DNA of 64,000 nt, taken from the NCBI GenBank assembly GCA_947596085.1, contig CANQEW010000007.1, positions 1 to 64,000 on the forward strand, given 5' to 3'. Below, piece by piece: positions 52,131 to 61,521 of the stretch. The stretch is from an uncultured Clostridia bacterium (lineage in GTDB: Bacteria; Bacillota; Clostridia; Christensenellales; Aristaeellaceae). The notes under the pieces are model-generated. The model was not told where the DNA came from, did no database searches, and was given only the letters and a program-made list of their open reading frames with translations. Every line of letters begins with the position of its first letter. The stretch's first letter is position 1. The position numbers were made by a program, and so were the translations under genes.

Positions 52131-52426
52131 TCAGTTTCCAAACTTATGCTTCAAATTTGCATGCTCGTCAAAGATCAACAATGCGCTCTTCTCTTTTAAG
52201 CCCCCATGAAACTTGACACACTCTTTTCAGAGGTACACTGAATCGCAGATGCGTGTGATCCGGCATTATGCGCACTTCGATAATTTCTGCTCCTTTGGCT
52301 TTGCATAACATTCAGATAATTCTCGCCGGTTGCTTATATCTGGTTACAGCCGATTTGTTTCCAATACTTCGGTACAAATACAGTATGATATTCGCAATTT
52401 CAGTTCGTGTGTGTTATCTCGTCCAT
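52131..52426 (-). pseudogene. tnpA: Second IS200/IS605 TnpA relic
   Basis: On the minus strand ATG 52426 follows GGAGGG and starts MDEITHT; after shifts in frame come NCEYHTVFVPKYWKQI, MLCKAKGAEIIEVRIMPDHTHL (the HUH region) and FMGGLKEKSALLIFDEHANLKHKFGN. Several stops and indels break it, and everything after the FGN point, including the catalytic Tyr, is missing. It is more decayed than the copy at 18.5 kb and differs enough to be a separate insertion. The ORF track shows nothing for it. Confidence 0.75.
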
Positions 52427-52561
52427 TCGTCTTTTCCCTTTCCCTCCTAGGATAGTAGGATAGCAGGCAAGCCTTATGGCACAGGGTTGACGAAGGGACA
52501 ACCATAGCTTATAAACACTTTGGATTTCTGCGCAAAGCGATGATTTTCATTGGACATGTAA

Positions 52562-52594
52562 TTTCAGGGTGCAGCGCTACGCCGCACCCTGAAA
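52562..52594 (-). terminator. Hairpin after the GtrA-like gene
   Basis: TTTCAGGGTGC and GCACCCTGAAA close an 11-base loop just past the end of the GH3/GtrA operon. The T-tract is weak. The stretch 52427-52560 holds no visible gene. Confidence 0.6.
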
Positions 52595-52606
52595 ATGGCT
52601 CTTGTT

Positions 52607-53197
52607 TTATTTCTTTTTTCCGAAATTCGGAGAGAAAATGGTCTTGTCGACAGCGAAGATGATGATCATCGCTACGCCGCCGGTGACTACTGTCGTTACA
52701 ATGCTGCTGACCGTGTTGCGTACCGCCTCGTTCTCGATCAGCGCCACTGTCACCGGGTTCCAGATGCAGGTGAACAGGTTCATTACCAGGAACACCGCCA
52801 CCGTCGCCAGGAAGTGCCCCGCGATCTGCGGCGCCAGCGGACCGTGACTCTTGAACGTCACGTTTCTCTGCAGCGGGAAGTTGATGCACTCGCCGAAAAA
52901 GATCGCCGTTAGATTCGCCAGCGTGAACGCCAGGCCGCTGCTCACCAGATACGCGCCGTTTGCGTCCGTCGCCAGCGCGTTGCCGATGATGGAGAGGTTA
53001 AACGTCACCCCAAACATCGTCACCGGCGTACCCGGCCACATCCATTCCACGTCGCCCACCATGCCGTGGTACATGTTCGGCAGGAACATGAGCAGCAACA
53101 TCTTGATGAACGTCACCACATAACTGAAGATCAGGAACAGCCCGCCCTCGCGGATCCACTGCGCTGCCTTCGGATGCTTTGCCATCCATTCTTTCAT
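52607..53197 (-). CDS. GtrA-like four-helix membrane protein
   Basis: The protein (196 aa) has four hydrophobic segments (about 18-39, 88-112, 132-150, 165-187) and the GtrA-type stretch LANLTAIFFGECINFPLQRNVTF. GtrA proteins are thought to flip lipid-linked sugars or form part of polysaccharide transfer complexes. It is the last gene of the glycosidase operon, 19 bases after the soluble GH3 gene. Similar GtrA-like genes often accompany GH3 genes in gut Clostridia, which suggests a link that is not understood. Confidence 0.75.
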   Translation of the reverse strand: MKEWMAKHPKAAQWIREGGLFLIFSYVVTFIKMLLLMFLPNMYHGMVGDVEWMWPGTPVTMFGVTFNLSIIGNALATDANGAYLVSSGLAFTLANLTAIFFGECINFPLQRNVTFKSHGPLAPQIAGHFLATVAVFLVMNLFTCIWNPVTVALIENEAVRNTVSSIVTTVVTGGVAMIIIFAVDKTIFSPNFGKKK

Positions 53198-53216
53198 AAG
53201 GTCAACTACTCCTCTC

Positions 53217-55634
53217 TCATTCCATGGAGTTTGCCTTCTTCTGCACCTTGCGCTGCTTGAAGAAGCCGCTGATGATGCCGCCCAGGCCGCCGAAGAAGTG
53301 ACCGTTCACCAGGTACACAATCTTCTCGCACATCGCCTGACTGCACATGCCGCCCGCCATCTTGCCGATCCCGCGGAAGGGCATGTTGTAGATGAAGGTG
53401 ATGTTCAAATCCGGCGTGCCCTTCGCCAGGCTCTTGTTGAGCATGTTGGTCATGATCTTGTACACCAGCCGCGCTGGAGCGCTCTTCGCGTAGTACATCT
53501 GGCAGATCGCGTCGTTCATCTGCAACGTGCCGCTCCACTTTCCGTCCGGAATGTCATGACCAAGCAGCGCTTTGAATTCCTCATCGGAGACTTTGGTGAT
53601 CTTGCCGCTGGCGTAGCTCGGCAGCTTGCTCATGTCGTACGGCGCTGGGGCGTTCGTCCCCTTCACCGTCACCGTGCCGCTCAGCTTGATGTCCGCCACG
53701 TTCGCGCCGATCAGAATCTCGTACTCGCCGCCGTCGATCTCGAACTGGTTCGTCTTTACGTTGAAGTAGCGGAACGCCTTGTCGTCCAGCGGAATCGTCA
53801 CTTCCTTGCTTTCGCCCGCTTTGAGGAACACCTTCGTAAAGCCCTTCAGCTCCTTCGCCGGGCGGTAGACCGTCGGATTCTTTGCGTGCACATACAGCTG
53901 CGCCACCTCCGCGCCGTCCATCTTGCCAGTGTTCTTTAGCGTGAACGTCGCTTCCTTATCGGTGACGGTGAGGTTGCTATACTCGAAGGTCGTGTAGCTC
54001 AGGCCGAAGCCAAAGGGGAACGTCACCGGCATTTTCGCCGTCTCGAAGTAGCGGTAGCCGATATACAGTCCCTCGCGGTACTCCACCGTCCGCTCCTTCG
54101 CCGGGAAGTACGGCGCGCTCGGCACGTCTTCATACTTCACAGGATACGTCTCGCTCAACTTGCCCGACGGGTTCACCTGACCCGTGATGACCTTCAATAC
54201 CGCGCTCGCGCCCGCCTGGCCGCACAGGTAGCCGTGCACCACCGCTTTGCACTTGTCAAGCCAAGGCATCTCGATCGACGAACCCGCGCTCAATACCGCG
54301 ATCACGTTCGGATTCGCCTTCGCTACCGCTTCCAGCAGATCGATCTGGCTCTGCGGCAGCTTCATGTGCGCGCGATCCAGGCCCTCCGATTCGGAGATTT
54401 CATCCAGGCCGATGTAGAGCAGCACGTAATCCGCCGTGCGCGCCAAGCCGACCGCCTTCGTTTGCATCTCAGCGTTGCCCACGCCGCTGCGCGGATAGCC
54501 CGCCTCGAAGCCGGTAATCTTCAGGTCGAAATTCTTGATCACGTCCATCGTGTTGTCCAGCTTCGTGCAGTTCACCACCGACGAACCCGCGCCCTGATAC
54601 CGCGCCTTCTGTGCGAATTCGCCGATCACCGCCACCTTCGCGCCCTTCGCGAGCGGCAGGATGTTCCCCTCGTTCTTCAGCAGCACGATGCTCTGCTCGC
54701 TGGCTTTCATCGCCATGGCATGATGGGCCTCCTTGTCGAAGCCCTTGCCGATGTGCGGGTCCACCGCCGCGCGGGTGGAGAGAATCACGTCCAGAAGTTC
54801 ATCGACGCGCCGGTCGATCATCTCTTCCGAAATCTTGCCGTCCTTGACCGCCTGAACCAACTCCTCGTCGGAGTCGCCGCCGGTGGAGGGCATCTCCAGG
54901 TGCGAACCGGCCGCCACACCCGCGACGTGGTCGTTGCTCGCGCCCCAGTCGGATACCACGAAGCCGTCAAAGCCCCACTCATCGCGCAGAATCTCCTGCA
55001 GCAGGTGCGGATTTTCATTTGCGTAGGTGCCGTTTACCATGTTGTAGGAGGACATAATCGACTTCGGATGTCCCTCCTTGACCGCGATCTCAAAGCCGGT
55101 CAGATAGATTTCGCGCAGCGTGCGCTCGTCCACGACGGAGTCCGAAGCCATGCGGCGCAGCTCGGTGTTGTTCGCGGCAAAGTGTTTCGGACAGGCGGAC
55201 ACGCCGTTTTCCTGGATGCCGCGCACATAGCCCCCCGCCATCTTGCCGGCAAGATACGGGTCCTCGCAGAAATACTCAAAGTTGCGCCCACACAGCGGGG
55301 AGCGCTTCATATTCAGACCGGGGCCGAGCAGCACGCACACGTCCTGCGCGGCGGCCTCCTCGCCCAGCGCGCGGCCGATCTCTTCGCCCAGCGCAGGGTC
55401 CCAGGAGTTGGCGATGGTCGCGGCGGTAGGGAAGCAGGTGGCCGGAACGGAGCCGTTCAGGCCAAGCTGGTCGCCCGCGCCCTCCTGCTTGCGGATGCCG
55501 TGCGGGCCGTCGGCCATGGTCATGTTGGGTACGCCCGCCGCCTTGACGCTGCGGGTCTGCCAGAAGTCCTTGCCCGAGAGCAAGTAGCACTTCTGCTCCA
55601 AATTCATCTTGGAGATGATGTCCTGATGTTTCAA
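53217..55634 (-). CDS. Glycoside hydrolase family 3 protein (soluble)
   Basis: The enzyme (805 aa) has the usual GH3 order: N-terminal TIM barrel with the nucleophile Asp229 in GFDGFVVSDWGAS, the KHFAANN motif, the GH3-C sandwich (about 310-520) and a fibronectin-type domain near 560-640 (FPFGFGLSYTTFEYSNL). No signal peptide is seen, so it is cytoplasmic and likely splits beta-glucosides imported by the cell. Residues about 690-805 form an extra helical tail. The start is a TTG at 55634 with AAAGGGAGGGG upstream. Confidence 0.93.
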   Translation of the reverse strand: MKHQDIISKMNLEQKCYLLSGKDFWQTRSVKAAGVPNMTMADGPHGIRKQEGAGDQLGLNGSVPATCFPTAATIANSWDPALGEEIGRALGEEAAAQDVCVLLGPGLNMKRSPLCGRNFEYFCEDPYLAGKMAGGYVRGIQENGVSACPKHFAANNTELRRMASDSVVDERTLREIYLTGFEIAVKEGHPKSIMSSYNMVNGTYANENPHLLQEILRDEWGFDGFVVSDWGASNDHVAGVAAGSHLEMPSTGGDSDEELVQAVKDGKISEEMIDRRVDELLDVILSTRAAVDPHIGKGFDKEAHHAMAMKASEQSIVLLKNEGNILPLAKGAKVAVIGEFAQKARYQGAGSSVVNCTKLDNTMDVIKNFDLKITGFEAGYPRSGVGNAEMQTKAVGLARTADYVLLYIGLDEISESEGLDRAHMKLPQSQIDLLEAVAKANPNVIAVLSAGSSIEMPWLDKCKAVVHGYLCGQAGASAVLKVITGQVNPSGKLSETYPVKYEDVPSAPYFPAKERTVEYREGLYIGYRYFETAKMPVTFPFGFGLSYTTFEYSNLTVTDKEATFTLKNTGKMDGAEVAQLYVHAKNPTVYRPAKELKGFTKVFLKAGESKEVTIPLDDKAFRYFNVKTNQFEIDGGEYEILIGANVADIKLSGTVTVKGTNAPAPYDMSKLPSYASGKITKVSDEEFKALLGHDIPDGKWSGTLQMNDAICQMYYAKSAPARLVYKIMTNMLNKSLAKGTPDLNITFIYNMPFRGIGKMAGGMCSQAMCEKIVYLVNGHFFGGLGGIISGFFKQRKVQKKANSME

Positions 55635-55660
55635 GAAATACCCCTCCCTTTGTATTGCCG

Positions 55661-55682
55661 CCCCCTCCGCGAGGGGAGGGGG
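55661..55682 (-). other. GC-rich hairpin between the two GH3 genes
   Basis: CCCCCTCC and GGAGGGGG pair over six bases between the permuted GH3 stop and the soluble GH3 start. No T-run is present, so it may be an mRNA-processing or stabilising element rather than a terminator. Confidence 0.4.
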
Positions 55683-55709
55683 CGGGGATGGTTCGAATGC
55701 TTGCCGGTT

Positions 55710-58700
55710 TTAAGCTTTTTTGGTTTTCTTGGCCTTCTTCAGTCCACGCACCAGCATGTAGACCGCCAACAGCTCGAGCACGACCAGCACCGCGGCGCAG
55801 GCGATGTTAATGGTGCGGAACAGCTTGGTCATGTTGTCGGTGCCGCCCGTCGGATCGCCATTGGCATAGTAGCCGGAGTTCACGACGGTGTACAGGATGT
55901 TCTTGCACGCCTGGCGCATCGCCAGCAGTGCGGTCGCGCTCTGATCGGTGAACTGGTTGGAGGCGGCGGAGGCGAAGCCCAGCATCAGGTCGTTGCCGGA
56001 ACGCACGCAGTGGTCGGCGATTTGGTAGCCGTAGGAGCCGTTGTAGTCGGTCTCCACCATGCCCACGAAGCCCCACTCGCCTCTCAGCACGTTGTTGAGC
56101 AGCTTCTCATTGCCGCAGCTCGGCTCGGTGCCGATGAAGTTGAAGGAGGACATGCAGGCCATGCTCGCGCCGGTATAGCCCTTGACCGCGATCTCGAAAG
56201 GTTTGAGGTAAATTTCGCGAATCGCCTGTTCGGAGGCATAGGTCAACAGGAAGGAGCAGCGGTTCGTCTCCTGATCGTTGACCGCGAAGTGCTTGATGTA
56301 GGGGTACACGCCCTTGGTGGCGGCGCCGTTGCACTCAGCCATGGCCATGTAACCGGCGAGCACGCCGTCCTCGGAGTAGTATTCAAAGTTGCGGCCGGCG
56401 AAGGCGTTGCGGTGGGTGTTCATGGCGGGGCCGTACCAGCCGTAGTTGTTGGCGTCAGCGTATTCCTGGCCCATGGCGGCGCCCATCTCTTCGATCAGCG
56501 CGGTGTTCCAGGTCTGGGCCATCAGCACCTCGGTCGGATAGGCGGTACCGTAGGCGCCGGTGATGAAGTTGGACAAGCCCGCCGGGCCGTCGCAGTCGCT
56601 GGTGGCGCACTTGCCCACGGAGTCGATCTTTGCAGTCTGCCAGCCGCCCAGATTGATCATCATGGACATATCCTCGAAGGTCAACTGGTCGAGCAGCGGC
56701 TCCCAGGCAGCGTCATCGTAGGCCGCGCCGCGCAGCTCGAAGAGTTTCTTGCCGTTCTGCGCGCCCAGAGTCGGAGCCGCGTCGTCGGCGTTGTCGTACA
56801 GTGTCGGGTCGTAGATGCCGAAGGCATCCTCCTCGACCTCGGCGCGGGTCTCGGCGCTCATTTCAAAGTTCGCGGGCGCGGTGGTCGCGGTTTCGTAGTT
56901 GGCGAAGCCGTCCGCGCGGGAGAGCTGTTCAAAGTCGCCCCGAGAGTAATCCTGGAACTGGTTGTTAGCGGGGGTCAGATCACTGGCGCGGCCGTCGGCA
57001 TAGGACACGTCGGCTTCCACGGTGAAGGTCTGCTCCGCCAGCACGGTGTGGGAATCGGAGCGCAGCGACACCACATAGTCGCCCGCCTCGAGGATGTAGC
57101 CGCCGCCGGCGACCTTCACGCCGTCGTCGTAGGCTGCGAACTCCTCCTTCGGGATCGAGAACGCGACGGACTCAGACGCGCCGGGCTCCAGCGTGCCGGT
57201 CTTGCCGTACTTGATGAGATTGACGCTGGCTTTCTCGATGCCGCCGTTGGTGTAGGGCGGGTTGAAGTAGAGCTCGACGACTTCCTTGCCGGCCACGGAG
57301 CCGGTGTTCGTCACCTTGACGCTGATTTCAACGCTGTCGCCGCTGGCGTCAAAGTTCTCGAACTCCTGCGTAAAGCTGGTGTAGCTCAAACCGTAGCCGA
57401 AGGGGAAGAGCACTTGCTCGTCGTAATTGATCAGACCCTCCTCGGCGGCGGTCTCGTAGAACTTGTAGCCCACGTAGACGCCTTCGACGTAGTTCACGAA
57501 GGCCAGGTTGCCCTCGTAGGCGCCGTCCGCGGCGGCGATGGCCTGCTTGAGGTCGTCCACGTTGGTGTAGGAGAAGTTGCCCACGTTGTTCCAGGTGGGG
57601 GTGGCGGTCAGGTCGTAGACGTAGGTGTCCACGGTGCGGCCGGAGGGATTGACCTCGCCGGAGATGATCTTGCCCAGCGCGGACATGCCGGTGTTGCCGG
57701 TGCCGGGGGCGAGGATCACCGCGCCGATCTGGGGATAGTCGTTTACCCAGCCCAGCTCCATGGCGTTGTTGGCGTTGACGACCAGCACGACGTGCTCGAA
57801 GGTGGAGCACACCTTCTCGACCATCTGCTCCTCGGTGACGGAGAGCTCGAGGTAGTGCTCGCCGGGCTCGAAGTCGTCGTAGGAGCCGTTGTTGGTGTAG
57901 GTGGCGCGGGTGTAGCCGTAGTTGTCGGGCACGACGGACACTGTTTGCGCGATGTCGTAGGTGCCTTTGATGACGGCGTTCATGTCGCGGGGCAAGTCGG
58001 CGCCCTCGCCGCCGGAGCGGGAGATCACGATCACCGCGGTGTCGGAGAAGCCGGTGGCCTGGGACATCACGTCATCGGTGTACACGTCCACCGTCGGCTC
58101 AGGCAGCGTCCAATCCTGGCTGGCCATGGCGATGGTGGGGCGGTCGGTGCGATAGTCGGTATAGATCTTGGTCAGATCCTCGTTGGTGGCGTAGCCCGCG
58201 TCCTGGAGGGACTGCAGGATGCCCACGGCGGAGGAGCCGTCGGAGGAACCGGAACCGGTGCCGCCGAAGATCGGATTTGTCGAGCCCCAGCCGAACACGT
58301 TGAGCGCCTTGGTGTCGCCGGACAGCGGCAGCAGGCCGTCATTCTTGACCAGCACCAGGCCTTCCTCGCCGACCCTGGCGATGACGTCCTTGCTGGTAGC
58401 CACGGTCTCTTCGGCCAGCGTCACCGGCGAGGCGTTGAGCACGCTCGACAGGTTGGACTTCATCGGGCCGAAGCAGATCGCGTTGACCATGACCAGCACA
58501 ACCAGCAGCCATGCGATCAGGCAGTTCATGCGAATGAAGCCCTTGACGCCCTTCTTGCACTTCTTGGCGACGATGAGCACCACGATGGCGACCACCAGCA
58601 CGGCAAGAATGACGTACACGTAGTTGATGCACATTCCAATGTAGGATTGCAGGTCGGCCGAGCTCACGCCCATGGGCGTAAAGATCGGCGACAGCAGGGA

Positions 58701-58718
58701 GGTAAGCAGATTGACCAT
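55710..58718 (-). CDS. Membrane-anchored, domain-permuted GH3 protein
   Basis: The protein (1002 aa) has two helices near the N-terminus (about 32-50 and 68-85) and one near the C-terminus (about 970-992). Between them the GH3 domains come in reverse order: GH3-C-like sandwich first (EEGLVLVKNDGLLPLSGDTKALNVFG), then fibronectin-type (FPFGYGLSYTSFTQEF, near 440), then the TIM barrel (about 640-960, with SDCDGPAGLSNF, KHFAVND and the nucleophile Asp near 891 in GMVETDYNG). The catalytic part should be extracytoplasmic, acting on glycans at the surface. First gene of the operon with GH3 and GtrA. Confidence 0.92.
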   Translation of the reverse strand: MVNLLTSLLSPIFTPMGVSSADLQSYIGMCINYVYVILAVLVVAIVVLIVAKKCKKGVKGFIRMNCLIAWLLVVLVMVNAICFGPMKSNLSSVLNASPVTLAEETVATSKDVIARVGEEGLVLVKNDGLLPLSGDTKALNVFGWGSTNPIFGGTGSGSSDGSSAVGILQSLQDAGYATNEDLTKIYTDYRTDRPTIAMASQDWTLPEPTVDVYTDDVMSQATGFSDTAVIVISRSGGEGADLPRDMNAVIKGTYDIAQTVSVVPDNYGYTRATYTNNGSYDDFEPGEHYLELSVTEEQMVEKVCSTFEHVVLVVNANNAMELGWVNDYPQIGAVILAPGTGNTGMSALGKIISGEVNPSGRTVDTYVYDLTATPTWNNVGNFSYTNVDDLKQAIAAADGAYEGNLAFVNYVEGVYVGYKFYETAAEEGLINYDEQVLFPFGYGLSYTSFTQEFENFDASGDSVEISVKVTNTGSVAGKEVVELYFNPPYTNGGIEKASVNLIKYGKTGTLEPGASESVAFSIPKEEFAAYDDGVKVAGGGYILEAGDYVVSLRSDSHTVLAEQTFTVEADVSYADGRASDLTPANNQFQDYSRGDFEQLSRADGFANYETATTAPANFEMSAETRAEVEEDAFGIYDPTLYDNADDAAPTLGAQNGKKLFELRGAAYDDAAWEPLLDQLTFEDMSMMINLGGWQTAKIDSVGKCATSDCDGPAGLSNFITGAYGTAYPTEVLMAQTWNTALIEEMGAAMGQEYADANNYGWYGPAMNTHRNAFAGRNFEYYSEDGVLAGYMAMAECNGAATKGVYPYIKHFAVNDQETNRCSFLLTYASEQAIREIYLKPFEIAVKGYTGASMACMSSFNFIGTEPSCGNEKLLNNVLRGEWGFVGMVETDYNGSYGYQIADHCVRSGNDLMLGFASAASNQFTDQSATALLAMRQACKNILYTVVNSGYYANGDPTGGTDNMTKLFRTINIACAAVLVVLELLAVYMLVRGLKKAKKTKKA

Positions 58719-59163
58719 ACCTCATTCTCCTCTCTTGCGGTTCTGGGCCCGAAGCCCCCCATAGTCAGTGTCATTATAACATGAATTGTCGCGGTAAATA
58801 AAGAGCGCATCGAAAACTTAGCAACCTTTTCACGCGGGCACATTTGAAATTATGCAATTTATCTATTTTTATACGATACGATTTAGAAACGTTGTTTGTG
58901 ATGGTGAACAATCATTACACTCGGCTTCGTGAAGCCGTAAGACAAAAACGGACACATGGGGGAGTGTCATGAAGTCTGTCTTTGTCTTTCTACTTCACAC
59001 AGCGGGTGGTTCCTGTTTTGCTTCGCTCAACTGCCTAAAGGTGCGAATCAAAACTGGGCAGCACCGCCGCGATGGCAGTGCTGCCCAGTCATTTTAAGTT
59101 TCCACGTTTGAAAATCTGAATTGCGAACCGGCGGCCGCCGACTTTCGGACGGTTCATCCCTTT
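58719..59163. promoter_or_regulatory. Intergenic region with GH3 promoter; no gene seen
   Basis: Near the left end, on the minus strand, TGTTATAAT (extended -10, 58773-58778) is the likely promoter of the permuted GH3 operon with a weak -35. A small perfect hairpin CGGCTTC/GAAGCCG is at 58922-58937. The right end holds the terminator of the nucleotidase gene. The ATG at 58969 opens a 42-codon frame that runs through that terminator and is not credible. Confidence 0.5.
59054..59088 (-). terminator. Terminator of the phn/5'-nucleotidase operon
   Basis: CTGGGCAGCAC and GTGCTGCCCAG form a perfect stem. On the minus strand it is followed by TTTTGATTC. Confidence 0.8.
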
Positions 59164-60663
59164 CTACAGAACCCTTCCTCCGAAAACGGCGCGACAGGGA
59201 TGTCCGTCGGGAATGTCTACCCGTGGATGCTGAACCAGATAGTCCAGAATCAGCTCGCTGACCTCGGTCTGGATCTCCCGCACACGAGGACATTCGCGGT
59301 AGACGTCAAAATTGCCCGCGCCCGTGGCGCGATAGTTGCACATGCAGAGGGTCAGCTCGTCCTCGGGCAGCACGGGAATTCCGCCGCGCGTCATGCGTGC
59401 GACTCGCTCTCCCTCGGGGCGAGAGAGGTCAAACGTGTACTCGACGCCGCTGAAGTAGTCGAAGTCGTAGTGCGCCTCCTTGGGGTGAAGAAAGCTGTCG
59501 GCGACGCGAATGTTTCCATCCGCCTCCACCGCGAAATAGCGGGCGCACTGCTCCAGTGCCATGCGGAGCTGCGCTCCGGTCACGCACAGAATCACCAGCG
59601 TGTTGGAATAGATGTAGCTCGTCATCACGTCGCGCACGGTCACGTCGCTGTCGAATCCGTGCACCTCATTGCCCAGCGCGGTGCAGGACACGTCCGCGCC
59701 GCTGGCCCAGAGCTGCACGCGGTTGAAGAAATCCGCGATGGCGGAGCCGTGCAGCGCCATGTCCAGCTTCTCCACCGGCCAGATGGCACGGCTGAGCCTG
59801 CCGATGGGCTGGTCCAGCCACGCGTTCAACCGGGCGTACAGCGCGCGCTGTTCAAGGCTGCATTCGGCATGGTCGGGCACGGGACACAGCTCGGAGTGGA
59901 AGCGGCCGTCGTCCTCCAGCGTGACCTTCACATAGGCGGTGGCGTTGCAGGGCGTCTGCGCGATGTGCGTGCCATGCCAGACGCGATTCGCCATCGCGAT
60001 GTGCTGGTGCCCGGTGAGCAGCAGATCGAACGGCAGCTCCTCGCACAGGCGGCAGGCGATGTTCTCGTCGGTGTGGGTCAGCGGCTTTCCCGTATCGAGA
60101 TCCCGCTCCACGCCGCCGTGATAGATGCCGATCAGCACGTCGGCGCGCAGCTCCTTCAGCGCCTCCCGCGCGGCCGCGAGCGGGTCGGTGATGGCGATGC
60201 CGTCCAGGTTTTCGGGCCGCTCCCAGCGCTTGACCCAGTCGGTGACGATTCCCACCAAGCCCACGCGCAATCCGTTGCCCAGGGTGTGCACGGCTGCGCG
60301 CTCGATGGGCAGTTCGCCCCGCGCATCCACGACGTTCGCGCACAGGCAGCGCGCGTTCAGCTTCTCCAGATAGCCGCGCAGATAATCCCTGCCGTTGTTG
60401 AAGTCGTGATTCCCCAGCGTCACGTAATCGTAGCCCCGCTCGTTCATGACCTGCGCCATGGGCGGCTCAACGTGGTTCTGCACGCAGTACCAAGTCAGCG
60501 GGGAACCCTGAATGGTGTCCCCGCCGTCGATGACAAGCGTGTTTTCATCCTTGGGAAAGCGCATGGACAACAGCCCCATGGGGCGGGGCTGTTGGTCCGC
60601 AAAGTTGGTGGGATAGAGATAGCCGTGGGTATCCGAGGTAAAGTAGATGGTCAGTTTCGGCAT
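59164..60663 (-). CDS. 5'-nucleotidase/2',3'-cyclic phosphodiesterase-type metallophosphohydrolase
   Basis: The protein (499 aa) has the two-metal domain (FTSDTHGYLYP, VIDGGDTIQGSP, TLGNHDFNNG, GIYHGGVERD, LLTGHQH) and the C-terminal 5'-nucleotidase domain with substrate-binding FDSDVTVRDVMTSYIYSN and the NYRATGAGNF loop. It lacks a signal peptide, so it acts inside the cell. It is the last gene of the phosphonate-type importer operon and presumably removes phosphate from the imported compound. Confidence 0.9.
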   Translation of the reverse strand: MPKLTIYFTSDTHGYLYPTNFADQQPRPMGLLSMRFPKDENTLVIDGGDTIQGSPLTWYCVQNHVEPPMAQVMNERGYDYVTLGNHDFNNGRDYLRGYLEKLNARCLCANVVDARGELPIERAAVHTLGNGLRVGLVGIVTDWVKRWERPENLDGIAITDPLAAAREALKELRADVLIGIYHGGVERDLDTGKPLTHTDENIACRLCEELPFDLLLTGHQHIAMANRVWHGTHIAQTPCNATAYVKVTLEDDGRFHSELCPVPDHAECSLEQRALYARLNAWLDQPIGRLSRAIWPVEKLDMALHGSAIADFFNRVQLWASGADVSCTALGNEVHGFDSDVTVRDVMTSYIYSNTLVILCVTGAQLRMALEQCARYFAVEADGNIRVADSFLHPKEAHYDFDYFSGVEYTFDLSRPEGERVARMTRGGIPVLPEDELTLCMCNYRATGAGNFDVYRECPRVREIQTEVSELILDYLVQHPRVDIPDGHPCRAVFGGRVL

Positions 60664-60666
60664 GTG

Positions 60667-61506
60667 TCAGCCCCTCGTCAGGCGGTTGCGAATTTTGGTG
60701 GAGAAGAATTCGATGAACAGCATCAGCACCACCATGCCGCACAGGTAGGAGCCCACCATGCTCCAGCGGCTGGAGTTGATGCACTGAATCAGCGCCGCGC
60801 CGATGCCGCCCGCGCCCACGATGCCCAGCGTCGTGGCGTCCTTTACGTTGATGTCGAAGCGGTAGATCACCGTGGAGATGAAGTTCGGTATGATCTGCGG
60901 CAGTATGCCGTAGCGAATCTTCTGGAAGGTGGTGCAGCCGGAGGCGTCCAGGCTCTCCAGAATGCGGGTGTCGATGTCCTCAATGGCGGTGATGTACATC
61001 TTGGAGATCATGCCGATGGAGCACACCGACTGCGTGACCACGCCGCAGAAGGCGTTGGGGCCGGTAACGCGAATCCAGACCAGCGCCCAGATCAGGCTGG
61101 GGATGGTGCGGATCACGAGGATCACGGCGTTGAAGATTACGGCGATCCACTTGGGCACGATCTTGTCGCTGGCGAGGAAGCTGAACGGAATCGCCAGCAG
61201 GCCGCCGATCAGCGTGCCCAGCACGGCGATGGCCATGGTCTGAAACAGCTGATAGGGCACGCCCTCCTCGGTCAGGTTGAACAGCAGGCTCGTGTTCGGG
61301 TGGAGCAGGCCGTTGCCCACGCCCTTGGCCACCTCGATGCCCTTGCTGGCGAAGCCGCTGAATTTCACGGCGGTGCCGCTCCAGGTGAGGAGGCTCGCGA
61401 CGATCAGCACGATCAGCGTGTACAGCCACCACAGGCGCGGCCGGGCCTCGTAGACCTCCTGGATCGTCATGGGACGATCGAGCGCTCGATTGATAGTCTT
61501 TCCCAT
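60667..61506 (-). CDS. phnE: Phosphonate-type ABC transporter permease (PhnE), second
   Basis: The permease (279 aa) has six helices and the EAA coupling loop in ESLDASGCTTFQKIRYGILPQIIPNF. The family signature continues with RFDINVKDATTLGIVGAGGIGAAL. I choose ATG 61506, ten bases after AGGAGG; the track's ATG at 61515 is too close to that site. It pairs with the other PhnE as a heterodimeric channel. Confidence 0.93.
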   Translation of the reverse strand: MGKTINRALDRPMTIQEVYEARPRLWWLYTLIVLIVASLLTWSGTAVKFSGFASKGIEVAKGVGNGLLHPNTSLLFNLTEEGVPYQLFQTMAIAVLGTLIGGLLAIPFSFLASDKIVPKWIAVIFNAVILVIRTIPSLIWALVWIRVTGPNAFCGVVTQSVCSIGMISKMYITAIEDIDTRILESLDASGCTTFQKIRYGILPQIIPNFISTVIYRFDINVKDATTLGIVGAGGIGAALIQCINSSRWSMVGSYLCGMVVLMLFIEFFSTKIRNRLTRG

Positions 61507-61521
61507 CGTTCCCATTCCTCC

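Noticed and set aside
54234-58784. A 1516-aa plus-strand ORF opposite the two GH3 genes
   Set aside because: It is the antisense of two clear GH3 genes in GC-rich DNA, is His/Ala/Arg/Val-rich and has no domain. Antisense frames stay open by codon bias.
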